DNA of 64,000 nucleotides from assembly GCA_022376925.1 (NCBI GenBank), contig JAIOJX010000032.1, forward strand, positions 99,750,794 to 99,814,793. Direction: 5' to 3'. Both the position numbers and the translations under genes were made by a program. This DNA comes from Tragulus kanchil (Eukaryota; Chordata; Mammalia; Artiodactyla; Tragulidae). Below are positions 45,634 to 56,696 of this stretch, piece after piece; position 1 is the first letter of the stretch; every line of letters begins with the position of its first letter. Under the pieces are notes generated by a model. The model was not told the DNA's origin, ran no database searches, and worked only from the letters and a program-made list of their open reading frames with translations.

Positions 45634-46339
45634 ATATGTTTTTGATTGATGACTGCTCAGTAGTGGAATTACAACCACATCAGCTGAATCACCCTCAACA
45701 TTAGTGCAGTGACAGATGTTATATACATCTCTTTCTCTCTGTCGTTTATAAGGAGCTTAGCATCTACTCTAAGAGATTACAGTCTCTTTGGGGGATCTAG
45801 ACATGTGGAAAATGGCTCCAACACATGGCAAGGGATCAGGATTATAAACAGGCACAACATATAAAGGAAACAAAAAGAGAGAATGATTGGGGAGGGGGAG
45901 GAACTTCATTTAAATTAGACCCTGCAGACTGGGAAGGATTTCAATAAATGAGAATGGGAAAGAGCAATCCTGGAGAAGAGAACAGCATTAACATAGTAAT
46001 GGAGGTAGACATGTAGAAGTTGTGGTCAGGAAAAGATCCGTCATCAGTTGTGGGTTGATGAGGGATATATGTGTATGCTGCCAGAATATTTTAAGATGGA
46101 TTATGACAACATAGAGGAATGAACTTTTCTGTTTTTAATCACAGAAGCTTTTGCTCGACTTGAAATTTTGGTGTCATATTTGTTAAAAGTCACTCATTTC
46201 CTTCTTTAGTTCATCATCATTTTCATGGTTGTCATAATCACCATTATCAAGCTTTATGATTGTGTAGCTTTTTACAAGTCCTCATTCATGACTTCATTAC
46301 ATCTTTAATACCTCTTCATTGAGTTGATGGCATGGTTTT
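45634..46339. other. Mostly old repeat and unique DNA
   Basis: About 45770-46130 resembles the old repeat also present at 38090 ('gagattacagtctctttggg', 'agcaatcctggagaagagaa'). The rest is unique, AT-rich and without genes. Confidence 0.45.
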
Positions 46340-46559
46340 GGTAGAAAGTAATGAAAACTGCAAATAATGCTGGTTAATACAATAAAAAGGATATATTGCC
46401 TCATGTTATTGATCAGATAATGCTGGCTTTAAGCAGTGACTCAGTGATGTGACAGGATGGGATTTCTTTTGCTTTCTCTGCTCTGAGCTCTTCGGGTCCT
46501 CCTTTCTCATAAAGGCTGTTCCCTTTAGAAGTTCACACTGTTGCTTACTGGTTATTTTT

Positions 46560-48321
46560 ATTATTTTTTTTTTCTCATTAAACTTTTTTTTAATGGTCTC
46601 AAATTCTGTGACAGATCTTTTTGGTCAAGTTGTTTCATTAAAAATTACTGATTTTAAAAACTAATAACTTGAAACTGCCACACACAAAAACGTATGGTCC
46701 ACAAAAACATTCTCCTTTCCTTCTGAAGATTTTACGATGCATTGTTATCATTAACCAGTCTTTTACTATTAAACTTAAATGGCCAGTTGAGACAAACAGT
46801 TCTGAGACCGTTCTTCCAGCACTGATTAAGACTGGGATGGTAGGTAATGGGGATAATATTCATTTAGCCTTCTGAGCTTTCTGGGCAGACTTGGTGACCT
46901 TGCCAGCTCCAGCTGCCTTCTTGTCCACTGCTTTGATGACACCGACAGCAACCGTCTGCCTCATGTCACGCACAGCAAAACGGCCCAGGGGAGGATAGTC
47001 GGAGTAGCTCTCCACACACATGGGCTTGCCAGGAACCATATCAATGATGGCAGCATCATCAGATTTCAAGAATTTCGGGCCATCTTCCAGCTTTGTCCCA
47101 GAACAACGGTCAATCTTCTCCTTCAGCTCAGCAAACTTGCAAGCAATGTGAGCTGTGTGGCAATCTAGCATAGGTGCATAGCCAGCACTGATTTGGCCTG
47201 GATGGTTCAAAATAATCACCTGAGCTGTGAAGCCAGCTGCCTCCATCGGTGGGTTGTTTTTGCTGTTACCAGCCACATTGCCATGGCAAACATCTTTGAC
47301 AGACATGTTCTTGACATTGAAGCCCACGTTGTCCCCAGGAAGGGCTTCACTCAAAGCTTCATGGTGCATTTCAACAGACTTCACTTCAGTTGTTACATTG
47401 ACTGGAGCAAAAGTGACCACTATCCCAGGTTTGAGAACACCAGTCTCCATGCGGCCCACAGGGACAGTACCAATACCACCAAATTTTGTAGACGTCCTGG
47501 AGTGGCAAACGCAAGGGTTTGTCAGTTGGGCGAGTTGGTGGCAGGATGCAATCCAGAGCTTCAAGCAGGGTGGTCCCACTGGCGTTGCCATCCTTATGGG
47601 TGACTGTCCATCCCTTGAACCATGGCATGTTAGCACTTGGCTCCAGCATGTCACTGTTCCAGCCAGAAACTGTCACAAATGCTACTGTGTCAGGGTTGTA
47701 GCCAATTTTCTTAATGTAGGTGCTGACTTCCTTAACAATTTCCTTGTATCTCTTCTGGCTGTAGGGTGGCTCAGTGGAATCCATTTTGTTAACTCCAACA
47801 ATGAGTTGTTTACACCCAGAGTGTAAGCCAGAAGGGCATGCTCATGGGTCTGCCCATTCTTGGAGATACCGGCCTCAAATTCACCAACACCAGTAGCAAC
47901 AATCAGGACAGCACAGTCAACCTGGGATGTGCCTGTTATCATGTTTTTGATGAAGTCTCTGTGCCCTGGGGCATCAATGATGGTGACATAGTACTTGCTG
48001 GTCTCAAATTTCCACAGGGAGATGTCAATGGTGATATCACGCTCATGTTCAGCCTTCAGTTTGTCCAAGACCCAGGCATACTTGAAGAAGCCCTTTCCCA
48101 TCTTGGCAGCCTCCTTCTCAGACTTTTCAATAGTTCTCTTGTCTATCCCACCACATTTGTAGATCAGATGGCCAGTCATAGTAGACTTCCCTGAATCTAC
48201 GTGTCCGATGAGGACGATGTTGATGTGGTCTTTTCCTTTCCCATTTTGGCTTAAAGGTTTTAATGGTGGTTTTCACGACACCTGTGTCCTGGTGGCAAAC
48301 CCATTGTGGAAAAAAAAGCTC
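46560..48321 (-). pseudogene. EEF1A1P: EEF1A1 processed pseudogene, full length
   Basis: A reverse-transcribed copy of the mRNA for translation elongation factor eEF1A1, the GTPase that brings aminoacyl-tRNA to the ribosome. The coding part runs from ATG at 48244 to TGA at 46862-46860 with no introns. Spliced 5'-UTR sequence (about 48245-48320) crosses the exon 1/2 boundary; a long 3'-UTR and A-tail (T-run 46564-46573) complete it. Recognisable parts are the G1 motif [35 protein letters not shown], the [10 protein letters not shown] region and the C-terminal [15 protein letters not shown] one-base deletion near 47812 and a one-base insertion at 47481-47487 put the middle third out of frame, and one codon is lost near 47655. 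Several CpG arginines have become Cys or His. The TSD ctggttattttt is at 46548-46559 and 48322-48333. It is not expected to make protein. Confidence 0.97.
46564..46573 (-). other. Poly(A) tail of the EEF1A1 retrocopy
   Basis: The plus-strand T-run directly follows 'ctcattaaac' (reverse complement of the mRNA 3' end) and lies next to the left TSD. It marks the poly(A) end used to prime reverse transcription. Confidence 0.85.
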
Positions 48322-48778
48322 CTGGTTATTTTTGCCTCAGTATTTCCAGCAGAAATCTGGATGGGCAAGGTTAAGTTTTCTGCCAACCCCTGAATCAGCT
48401 TGTCTGGTCAAGGGGATGGAGTGTGATGAAGAGTGTTGATTGGCTGAGCTTGGATCCTTAGCTCCAACCCAGAGCTATAGGTAGAATCAGCTTCCAAGAA
48501 GTCACATTCTTCCCTAAATGGAAATTGAAAGTTTTAGGAAGGAAGAATGGAGTGGATGTGGGTGGGATAAACACTAAAGAGGGAATTCAAAATATCCTTG
48601 AGAGAAATACAGGTACTTTTATTGCCATTTTGTAGCTGAGGAGTAGACACTTATAGTCTTGTTAGTTGTGCAGAGATAAAATATTCTCCTTTTCTCAGAA
48701 GTTATATTCACTTATAGAAAAAAAAAACTCTGTATATGTTGTTATAGGACTCCAGAAGGTAAAGGAATGTTACAATCC

Positions 48779-48875
48779 CATCCACGGTCTTTCACCCCCT
48801 TCTTGTTCTGCCTTGCATCTTTCCCAGCACTGAGGTCTTTTCCAATGAGTTGACTCTTCACATCAGGTGACCAGT
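48779..48875 (-). mobile_element. BovB LINE fragment
   Basis: Reverse-complement BovB words 'ccacggtctttcaccccctt', 'catctttcccagcactgagg' and 'tgactcttcacatcaggtga' are present. The duplicate is at about 49851-49947. Confidence 0.75.
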
Positions 48876-48937
48876 GTGAAAGACATGGCAGACAAGTGAC
48901 TTAGGCTATGACTCTGACCAAGTTATTAAACTTCTCT

Positions 48938-49193
48938 TGTTGTTGTCATTCATTTGCTAAGTCCTGTATGACTCTTTGTGACCTCATGGAATGTAGCACT
49001 CCAGGCTCCTCTATCCTCCACCGTCTCCAGGAATTTGCTTTAATTCATGTCTATTGAGTCAGTGATGCTATCTCATCATCTCATCCTCTGTCTCCCTCTC
49101 CTCTTTTTGGCTTCAATCTCTCCTAGCATCAGGATCTTTTCTAATGAGTTGTCTTTTTGCATCAGGTGGGCAAAATATTGAAGCTTCAGCTTC
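48938..49193 (-). mobile_element. BovB LINE 3' fragment (cut at junction)
   Basis: It runs from the BovB 3' end ('ttgttgttgtcattcatttg') to 'gaagcttcagcttc', where the duplication junction interrupts it. The intact version is at 50010-50418 and a third copy at 51143-51551. Confidence 0.85.
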
Positions 49194-49247
49194 CAAACAA
49201 AATCTTTAGGATGGACTGGTTTGATCTCCTTGCAGTCCAATGGATTC

Positions 49248-49393
49248 TCATAGTAGACTTCCCTGAATCTACGTGTCCGATGAGGACGATGTTGATGTGG
49301 TCTTTTCCTTTCCCATTTTGGCTTAAAGGTTTTAATGGTGGTTTTCACGACACCTGTGTCCTGGTGGCAAACCCATTGTGGAAAAAAAAGCTC
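49248..49393 (-). pseudogene. Duplicated 5' end of the EEF1A1 retrocopy
   Basis: The N-terminal ~23 codons (from ATG at about 49316) and spliced 5'-UTR of the retrocopy recur here because of duplication 14. A fused 90-codon minus-strand frame at 49076-49348 joins this to BovB sequence in another frame. It is an assembly by-product, not a chimeric gene. Confidence 0.85.
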
Positions 49394-50009
49394 CTGGTTA
49401 TTTTTGCCTCAGTATTTCCAGCAGAAATCTGGATGGGCAAGGTTAAGTTTTCTGCCAACCCCTGAATCAGCTTGTCTGGTCAAGGGGATGGAGTGTGATG
49501 AAGAGTGTTGATTGGCTGAGCTTGGATCCTTAGCTCCAACCCAGAGCTATAGGTAGAATCAGCTTCCAAGAAGTCACATTCTTCCCTAAATGGAAATTGA
49601 AAGTTTTAGGAAGGAAGAATGGAGTGGATGTGGGTGGGATAAACACTAAAGAGGGAATTCAAAATATCCTTGAGAGAAATACAGGTACTTTTATTGCCAT
49701 TTTGTAGCTGAGGAGTAGACACTTATAGTCTTGTTAGTTGTGCAGAGATAAAATATTCTCCTTTTCTCAGAAGTTATATTCACTTATAGAAAAAAAAAAC
49801 TCTGTATATGTTGTTATAGGACTCCAGAAGGTAAAGGAATGTTACAATCCCATCCACGGTCTTTCACCCCCTTCTTGTTCTGCCTTGCATCTTTCCCAGC
49901 ACTGAGGTCTTTTCCAATGAGTTGACTCTTCACATCAGGTGACCAGTGTGAAAGACATGGCAGACAAGTGACTTAGGCTATGACTCTGACCAAGTTATTA
50001 AACTTCTCT

Positions 50010-50418
50010 TGTTGTTGTCATTCATTTGCTAAGTCCTGTATGACTCTTTGTGACCTCATGGAATGTAGCACTCCAGGCTCCTCTATCCTCCACCGTCTCC
50101 AGGAATTTGCTTTAATTCATGTCTATTGAGTCAGTGATGCTATCTCATCATCTCATCCTCTGTCTCCCTCTCCTCTTTTTGGCTTCAATCTCTCCTAGCA
50201 TCAGGATCTTTTCTAATGAGTTGTCTTTTTGCATCAGGTGGGCAAAATATTGAAGCTTCAGCTTCAGCACAGTCCTTCCAGTGAATATTCCCTTTAGGAT
50301 GGACTGGTTTGATCTCCTTGCAGTCCAATGGATTCTCAAGAGTCTTCTCCATCACCACAAGTTAAAAACACCAGTTCTTCAGCACTCAGCCTTGTTTATG
50401 GACCAAAATTCTCTTACC
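50010..50418 (-). mobile_element. BovB LINE 3' region with ORF2 C-terminal remnant
   Basis: About 410 bp of antisense BovB. The minus-strand frame encodes a decayed BovB ORF2 C-terminus, visible as WTARRSNQSILKGIF, LKLQYFAHLMQKDNSLEK and RRGRQRMR, after the reverse-transcriptase domain. There is no intact domain and it is non-functional. The same segment is at 51143-51551. Confidence 0.9.
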
Positions 50419-51142
50419 TTCCTTTTTTTTCTTGAGAGTGGGGGGAGAGTAGGGGTGGAAAGTAGAGGTAAGAGTAACACCTAATTCACAGGGTTGTTGA
50501 GACGATGAAATGGGACATTTGCCAATCCAGGTGACCAAATGCCTTTCCATTCATTATGCATTTAATTTTTACAATTTCCAGGGAATTAACCAAGAACATC
50601 CAGTCTAATGATAAAATTCCTAGGCTGGTAAATTTCCCCTGGTTGTTAGCTACAGGAAACACCAGATCCCAGTCTTGTAATTCCAAGCCTTACCCACTGT
50701 CTTTCCACTGTACTATGCCACTGATTAATGAGATCCCCAGCTCTCTGTGTCTTTGCCTTGTAGTTAACAGGATCCACATTGAGGGAACTACACATGCAAA
50801 TTACTATTCGCATGAAAATGGGTAATTATTATTTTTTACATTTGCATCATCACAGATAATCTTTTTGTTAGACATTCTTTAGCAATGAATGACTGAACTA
50901 GAGGGCTTGCAGTTCATTCAGACGGTCATTAATTCTAAATAAGAAATTCATTTACTGTCACTCATGTTGCTTAAACAATGCAAAGCAAAGAGTGAGTGCA
51001 GAGCAATTTCAGACTGTAAAGGCTGGGACGGAAGCTGGAAATCACCTAACCCAACCTTTTAATTTACATATGAGCGAAATGAGGGCCTGAATAGAGAAGC
51101 TTTTGGAAATCTATGACTCTGACCAAGTTATTAAACTTCTCT

Positions 51143-51551
51143 TGTTGTTGTCATTCATTTGCTAAGTCCTGTATGACTCTTTGTGACCTCATGGAATGTA
51201 GCACTCCAGGCTCCTCTATCCTCCACCGTCTCCAGGAATTTGCTTTAATTCATGTCTATTGAGTCAGTGATGCTATCTCATCATCTCATCCTCTGTCTCC
51301 CTCTCCTCTTTTTGGCTTCAATCTCTCCTAGCATCAGGATCTTTTCTAATGAGTTGTCTTTTTGCATCAGGTGGGCAAAATATTGAAGCTTCAGCTTCAG
51401 CACAGTCCTTCCAGTGAATATTCCCTTTAGGATGGACTGGTTTGATCTCCTTGCAGTCCAATGGATTCTCAAGAGTCTTCTCCATCACCACAAGTTAAAA
51501 ACACCAGTTCTTCAGCACTCAGCCTTGTTTATGGACCAAAATTCTCTTACC
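51143..51551 (-). mobile_element. BovB LINE 3' region (copy in duplication 15)
   Basis: A repeat of 50010-50418 with the same remnant ORF2 frame. It is probably the same locus. Confidence 0.88.
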
Positions 51552-52169
51552 TTCCTTTTTTTTCTTGAGAGTGGGGGGAGAGTAGGGGTGGAAAGTAGAG
51601 GTAAGAGTAACACCTAATTCACAGGGTTGTTGAGACGATGAAATGGGACATTTGCCAATCCAGGTGACCAAATGCCTTTCCATTCATTATGCATTTAATT
51701 TTTACAATTTCCAGGGAATTAACCAAGAACATCCAGTCTAATGATAAAATTCCTAGGCTGGTAAATTTCCCCTGGTTGTTAGCTACAGGAAACACCAGAT
51801 CCCAGTCTTGTAATTCCAAGCCTTACCCACTGTCTTTCCACTGTACTATGCCACTGATTAATGAGATCCCCAGCTCTCTGTGTCTTTGCCTTGTAGTTAA
51901 CAGGATCCACATTGAGGGAACTACACATGCAAATTACTATTCGCATGAAAATGGGTAATTATTATTTTTTACATTTGCATCATCACAGATAATCTTTTTG
52001 TTAGACATTCTTTAGCAATGAATGACTGAACTAGAGGGCTTGCAGTTCATTCAGACGGTCATTAATTCTAAATAAGAAATTCATTTACTGTCACTCATGT
52101 TGCTTAAACAATGCAAAGCAAAGAGTGAGTGCAGAGCAATTTCAGACTGTAAAGGCTGGGACGGAAGCT

Positions 52170-52315
52170 GGAAATCACCTAACCCAACCTTTTAATTTAC
52201 ATATGAGCGAAATGAGGGCCTGAATAGAGAAGGTCATACAATTAATTAGTGGCAGAGCTGGGACTAGCATGCATTTTCTTTACTTCATGCCAGAGTCTTG
52301 CCATTAAAGCATGAA
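52170..52315 (-). repeat. MIR SINE fragment
   Basis: Reverse-complement MIR order is present: 'catatgagcgaaatgagggc', 'gaaggtcatacaattaatta', 'gtggcagagctgggactagc'. The first duplicate copy (51037-51101) is cut by the junction. Confidence 0.75.
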
Positions 52316-53360
52316 TGCTGATGATTGGACTGCTATTTGGTTAGGAATTCCCTGATTATTTAAAACACATTGAAGGCTTAGGATAGAGACACTTAATGTG
52401 CTAAAGGTTCCAAAATGAAAATATATGAAGAATCTTTCACAAATTCCCTTGTGATATATTAATTTTAATCTTCATTATTTCACCAAGGCACTTGTAGAGG
52501 GAAAAAAACAAGTATCTGTATCTAATAAATGGTCTCATTTGAGTCCTGCCGATGTAAAGGTAAGAACTAAAAACATTTTACATTAAAACAGAGCAAATTG
52601 CTTATGGTTACCATTGCATAATGAAGGAACACAATAAAGAATTAAGTTCAAATTACTTATCAGGTCTCTTCCATTTTCTAAGTTTTTAAAGTAGAAAATT
52701 GCACAGTATAATTACAGTAAGTTAATTTGCATTCATATTACAATTCAATGAGCAATTACATTCTTTTTTATTAAAAAAATATTTTATAAAGTGTGATTTG
52801 CATCAGTATGTTTCCAGGAAAGAGTGGTGACTTTTCCCTTGTGAGGTTTTCATACACATTCAACCATGAAGCCTGTATCTTCTCGTATAAAGTTACAGCC
52901 TCTTATTGGCTTTTTGGGACAGGAAAGGAAAGAACCATTGGAAATGTGACTATGGTTTTTGACAAGAAATCTTCAAGGCATCATAGTAATCAGGATTTGG
53001 AAGGAAAACATAAATCTTATTGCTCAAGACTTCTTTATTACATTCAGTTCCTCCATCTGAAGCTTGAATTTCTTCATCAAACTCCTGCCAAGCCATCAGC
53101 CAACCTATATTTGATTAACTCCTGTGCTAGGAAATTCTTTGCCTCTGATGACACCCATATCATCCAGATCAGTGCTTTCATTTTGTGGAATATGCTCAAT
53201 TTTGGCTAATTATTCTTGTATTAGTGTACTTTAAAGCGTGCTTTAAAAACTACACATTCATAGCTTTGGCAGTGCTATTTTCAACATACAGCATTCTTTT
53301 TATATTGAATAGAACATTTTCATGACTTGAAATATCGGCACAGATACCTGTGTTGGGCCA
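52316..53360. other. AT-rich unique DNA with a 133-codon frame
   Basis: No repeat family is recognised. The plus-strand frame 52808-53209 (first ATG at 52808; an upstream GTG would add five codons) is the longest I found outside a known repeat. It has no recognised domain, signal peptide or membrane segment and no visible splice context. I regard it as probably a chance frame. Confidence 0.5.
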
Positions 53361-53370
53361 TCATAATACT

Positions 53371-54345
53371 ATTGTTCAATCGCCAAGTCCTATCCAACTC
53401 TTTGTGATCCTGTGAACTGCAGCACCCTAGGCTTTCCTGTCCTTCACTATCTCCTGGAGTTTGTTCAAACTCATGTCCATTGAGTCACTGATGCCATCCA
53501 GCCATTCATGGTCTTTCGTCCCCTTCTTGTCCTGCCTTTCATCTTTCCCAGCATCAGGGTCTTTTCTAAAGAGTTGGCTCTTCACATCACATGGCCAAAA
53601 TATTGGAGCTTTAGCTTCAGCACCAGTCCCTTCAGTGAATATTCAGGGTTGATTTCCTTTAGGATTGACTGGTTTAATCTCCTTGCAGTTGAAGGGACTC
53701 TCAAGAGTCTTCTTCAACATCACAGTTTGAAAGCATCCATTCTTTGGCTCTCAGCCTTCTTTATGGTCCAACTCTCACATCCATACATGACTACTGGAAA
53801 AACTATAGTTTTGAATATATGAACTTTTGTTGGCAAAATTATGCCTCTGCTTTTTAATATACTATCTAGGTTTGTCATAGCTTTTCTTCCAAGGAACAAG
53901 CATCTTTTAATTTTATGACTGGGGTCACCATCCATAGTGATTTTGGAGCTGAAGAAAATAAAATCTGCTGGGGAATTGAATGGAAATGTTTCCATTTTCC
54001 CCCCATCTTTTTGCACGAAGTGATGGAGTCAGATGCCATGATCTTAGGTTTTTTTTTTTTTGGGGGGGGGCCACTTTTATTGGTCTTTCATTTATTTATT
54101 TTCATCTATCTTTGTTCTTTGGCCGGCATGGGCCTCCCATCACAGTGGCTTCTCTTGTTGCAGAGAACCAACTCTGGGTGCACACACTCCAGAGCACTGG
54201 CTCGTAATTGGACACATCAGTCCAGCTGCTCCATGACATGTGGGATCTTCCCAGGCCAGGGATTGAACCGACATCCCTTGCACTGCAAGGCGGACTCTTT
54301 ACCCACTGGACCACCAGAGAAGCCTCGCTCTTAGTTTTTTGAATG
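53371..54345 (-). mobile_element. BovB LINE 3' part, interrupted by a SINE
   Basis: Antisense BovB runs from 'tattgttcaatcgccaagtc' to 'gatgccatgatcttag', continuing after the SINE with 'tcttagttttttgaatgttg'. The minus frame 53720-54016 contains the ORF2 segment KAMTNLDSILKSRG and FPVVMYGCESWTIKKAE, typical of the BovB C-terminal region. It is 5'-truncated and broken by frameshifts. Confidence 0.92.
54054..54328 (-). mobile_element. CHR-2-like SINE nested in BovB
   Basis: A minus-strand copy. The plus strand shows a T-run, a G9-10 run (54062-54070) and then the body, with the sense 5' end 'ggcttctctggtggtccagt'. An approximate target-site duplication is tcttaggttttt at 54042 and tcttagtttttt at 54329. 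It lies inside the BovB fragment, so it inserted later. ORFs of up to 139 codons are by-products. Confidence 0.87.
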
Positions 54346-54659
54346 TTGCCTTTTAAGTAATGTTGTTCCCATAAAGATGTGGGGTCTGATAGGCTGTTGC
54401 TCTTTCTCTGTGTCTGCTGTTTTAAACATTGTTTACATTAAGATAAAGTAGACATATATTGATATACATAGATCATAATAATAGTTTGATCAGTTTTGAC
54501 AAAAGTGTCTATGTTAACCAATTCTACATTAAAGATACAGCATATTCCAGAAAGCACCTTTTGCCCCTTTCCAGGCAATGCCCCTTCACAGAGGCTACTA
54601 CTGTTCTTTTTTAAAATTTTTTATAAATGATAGCATTTACTTATTCTTTTAACAGCAAG

Positions 54660-55376
54660 CCATTGAAAATAATGAAATGTTGAGTTTCTGTTGTCCAGCA
54701 AAGTGAATCAGCTATACGTATACATATACCCCCTCTCCTCTGGGTTTTCTTCCCACTAAGGTCACCACAGAGCACTGCGTAGAGGTCCCTAAGCTATACT
54801 GTAGGTTCTCGTTAGCTATGTATTTTATACGTAGTATCAATAGTGTATATATGTCAATCCCCATCTCCCAGTACATCTCATTCTCCCTTTCCCACATGGT
54901 ATCAATACATTTATTCTCTTTGCCTGTGTCTCTATTTCTGTTCTTCAAATAAGATCATCTATACCATTTTTGTATATTCCACATATATGCATTAATATAT
55001 TTGTTTTTATTATCATATTATAATTTTTCTTATCATACATATATTTGCCTGGTTTTGATCTTCATATAGGTGGAATCATTATAGTGTCAACATTTGACTC
55101 TAGTTTCTTTCAGTTCTTTAAAAAACATTTATCCGTGTTGCTGTACATTATCAGTAGTTTATTTTTTCTTAATTAGTTGTATTCTACAGTATGGATAGTC
55201 TAATTTGTTTATCTGTTCTACTGTGGAAAGGTATTTGTGTTGTTTCTAGTTTGATTTATTAAAAAAAGTTGCTATAAACATTTGTGTGTGTGTGTGTTTG
55301 TATACATGTTTTATTTCTCTTGGGTAAACGCCTAGGAGTAGAAGCCTACAAGTGCCCAAAGTACATGTATCCTTAT
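54660..55376 (-). repeat. L1 LINE, antisense (left part)
   Basis: L1 3' landmarks on the reverse strand: 'cagcaaagtgaatcagctat', 'tctccctttcccacatggta', 'gtatggatagtctaatttgt', 'tgctataaacatttgtgtgt', 'taaacgcctaggagtagaag'. It is interrupted at about 55377 by a Bov-tA and continues beyond. It includes a (TG)n tract at 55281-55297. Confidence 0.8.
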
Positions 55377-55929
55377 TGTTACTGTTTAGTCACTAAATCC
55401 TTTCCAACTCTTTTGCAACCCCAGTGGACTCCAGCCCTCCAGTTCCTCTGTCCAAGGAATTTCCCAGACAAGAATACTGGAGTAGGTTGCCATTTCTGTT
55501 ACCATTTCTTCAAGGGATCTTCCTAATCCAGGGACTGAACCCATGACTTCTGCATTGTCAGGTGGACTTTCTTTCTTTTTTTTTTTTAATTTTATTTATT
55601 TATCTTTTTTGGTGGAGGGGAGGTGGGGTGACTCGGACCAGGGGGATGGGCAGGCCACTTCTATTGGTCTTTCATTTTTCCATTTTCATCCGTCTTTGTT
55701 CTTTTGGCTCCTGTGGGCCTCCCATTGTGGTGGCCTCTGTTGTCGCAGAGTGCTAGCTCTGGGCACATGCGCGCCAGAGCTCCACTCGGTAATTGGACAC
55801 ATCGGTCCAGCCGCTCCGCGGCAAGTGGGATCTTCCCAGACCAGGGATCGAACCGGCGCCCCTTGCACTGCAAGGCAGTGTCCTTACCCAGTGGACCACC
55901 AGGGGAAGCCACTAAGCTACCTGGGAACC
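55377..55929 (-). mobile_element. Bov-tA SINE, split by a younger SINE
   Basis: Antisense Bov-tA from 'ttgttactgtttagtcacta' to 'gcattgtcaggtggactt', then, after the inserted SINE, 'actaagctacctgggaaccc'. The host is the antisense L1. The duplicate is at 56500-57054. Confidence 0.87.
55574..55911 (-). mobile_element. CHR-2-like SINE nested in Bov-tA
   Basis: A long-form minus-strand copy: T-run, a G-rich tract from 55610, body, sense 5' end 'ggcttcccctggtggtccac' at 55911. It is inside the Bov-tA, giving a three-level nest (L1, Bov-tA, SINE). No clear TSD was found. ORFs to 167 codons are by-products. Confidence 0.9.
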
Positions 55930-56696
55930 CAGATGTACGCCTGACTTGATAAAAAAAAGTGCCAAGCAGTTTTTCAAAGTTGAGATGCCATTCCTTATGA
56001 TCGATGATGTTTTGTACCTTTATACATGCATATTGTTGTTGTTGTTCAGTCACTAAGTTGTATTCAACTCTTTGCAACCCCATGAACCACACCATTTTTG
56101 TATATTCAATTTGCATTAATATATTTGTTTTTATTATCATATTATAATTTTTCTTATCATACATATATTTGCCTGGTTTTGATCTTCATATAGGTGGAAT
56201 CATTATAGTGTCAACATTTGACTCTGTTTCTTTCAGTTCTTTAAAAAACATTTATCCGTGTTGCTGTACATTATCAGTAGTTTATTTTTTCTTAATTAGT
56301 TGTATTCTACAGTATGGATAGTCTAATTTGTTTATCTGTTCTACTGTGGAAAGGTATTTGTGTTGTTTCTAGTTTGATTTATTAAAAAAAGTTGCTATAA
56401 ACATTTGTGTGTGTGTGTGTTTGTATACATGTTTTATTTCTCTTGGGTAAACGCCTAGGAGTAGAAGCCTACAAGTGCCCAAAGTACATGTATCCTTATT
56501 GTTACTGTTTAGTCACTAAATCCTTTCCAACTCTTTTGCAACCCCAGTGGACTCCAGCCCTCCAGTTCCTCTGTCCAAGGAATTTCCCAGACAAGAATAC
56601 TGGAGTAGGTTGCCATTTCTGTTACCATTTCTTCAAGGGATCTTCCTAATCCAGGGACTGAACCCATGACTTCTGCATTGTCAGGTGGACTTTCTT

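Larger units (their letters stand above)
46340..48570 (+). repeat. Ancient mammalian repeat interrupted by the EEF1A1 retrocopy
   Basis: Left part 46340-46547 ('gtgactcagtgatgtgacag', 'tcttttgctttctctgctct') and right part 48334-48570 ('gttgattggctgagcttgga', 'gcttccaagaagtcacattc') match consecutive parts of one old repeat whose relative lies at 58400-59000. The family name is uncertain. Removing the retrocopy and one TSD joins the two halves. Confidence 0.6.
48175..50265. repeat. Tandem direct duplication 14 (~1.02 kb x 2)
   Basis: Copy one is about 48175-49193 and copy two about 49248-50265. The left breakpoint is inside the EEF1A1 retrocopy, so its 5'-UTR and first ~23 codons recur at 49248-49393. 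The 54-base filler contains 'tttaggatggactggtttga', which is BovB sequence that properly belongs at 50292. Spacing is about 1072. Confidence 0.92.
49979..52233. repeat. Tandem direct duplication 15 (~1.12 kb x 2)
   Basis: Copy one is about 49979-51101 and copy two about 51111-52233, with about 9 bases of filler. Because it overlaps duplication 14, the BovB 3' segment exists three times (48906-49193, 49979-50264, 51111-51397). Confidence 0.92.

Noticed and set aside
46860..47654. 264-codon minus-strand frame that could be called an elongation factor gene
   Set aside because: It is the C-terminal part of the intronless EEF1A1 copy with frameshifts, poly(A) and a TSD. It is a processed pseudogene.
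49076..49348. Chimeric EEF1A1-BovB gene
   Set aside because: The junction coincides with duplication 14, and the EEF1A1 part is 5'-UTR and N-terminal sequence read in a shifted frame.
55661..56164. 167-codon minus-strand frame as a gene
   Set aside because: It reads across the nested SINE, the Bov-tA end and a duplication junction. No independent domain is present.
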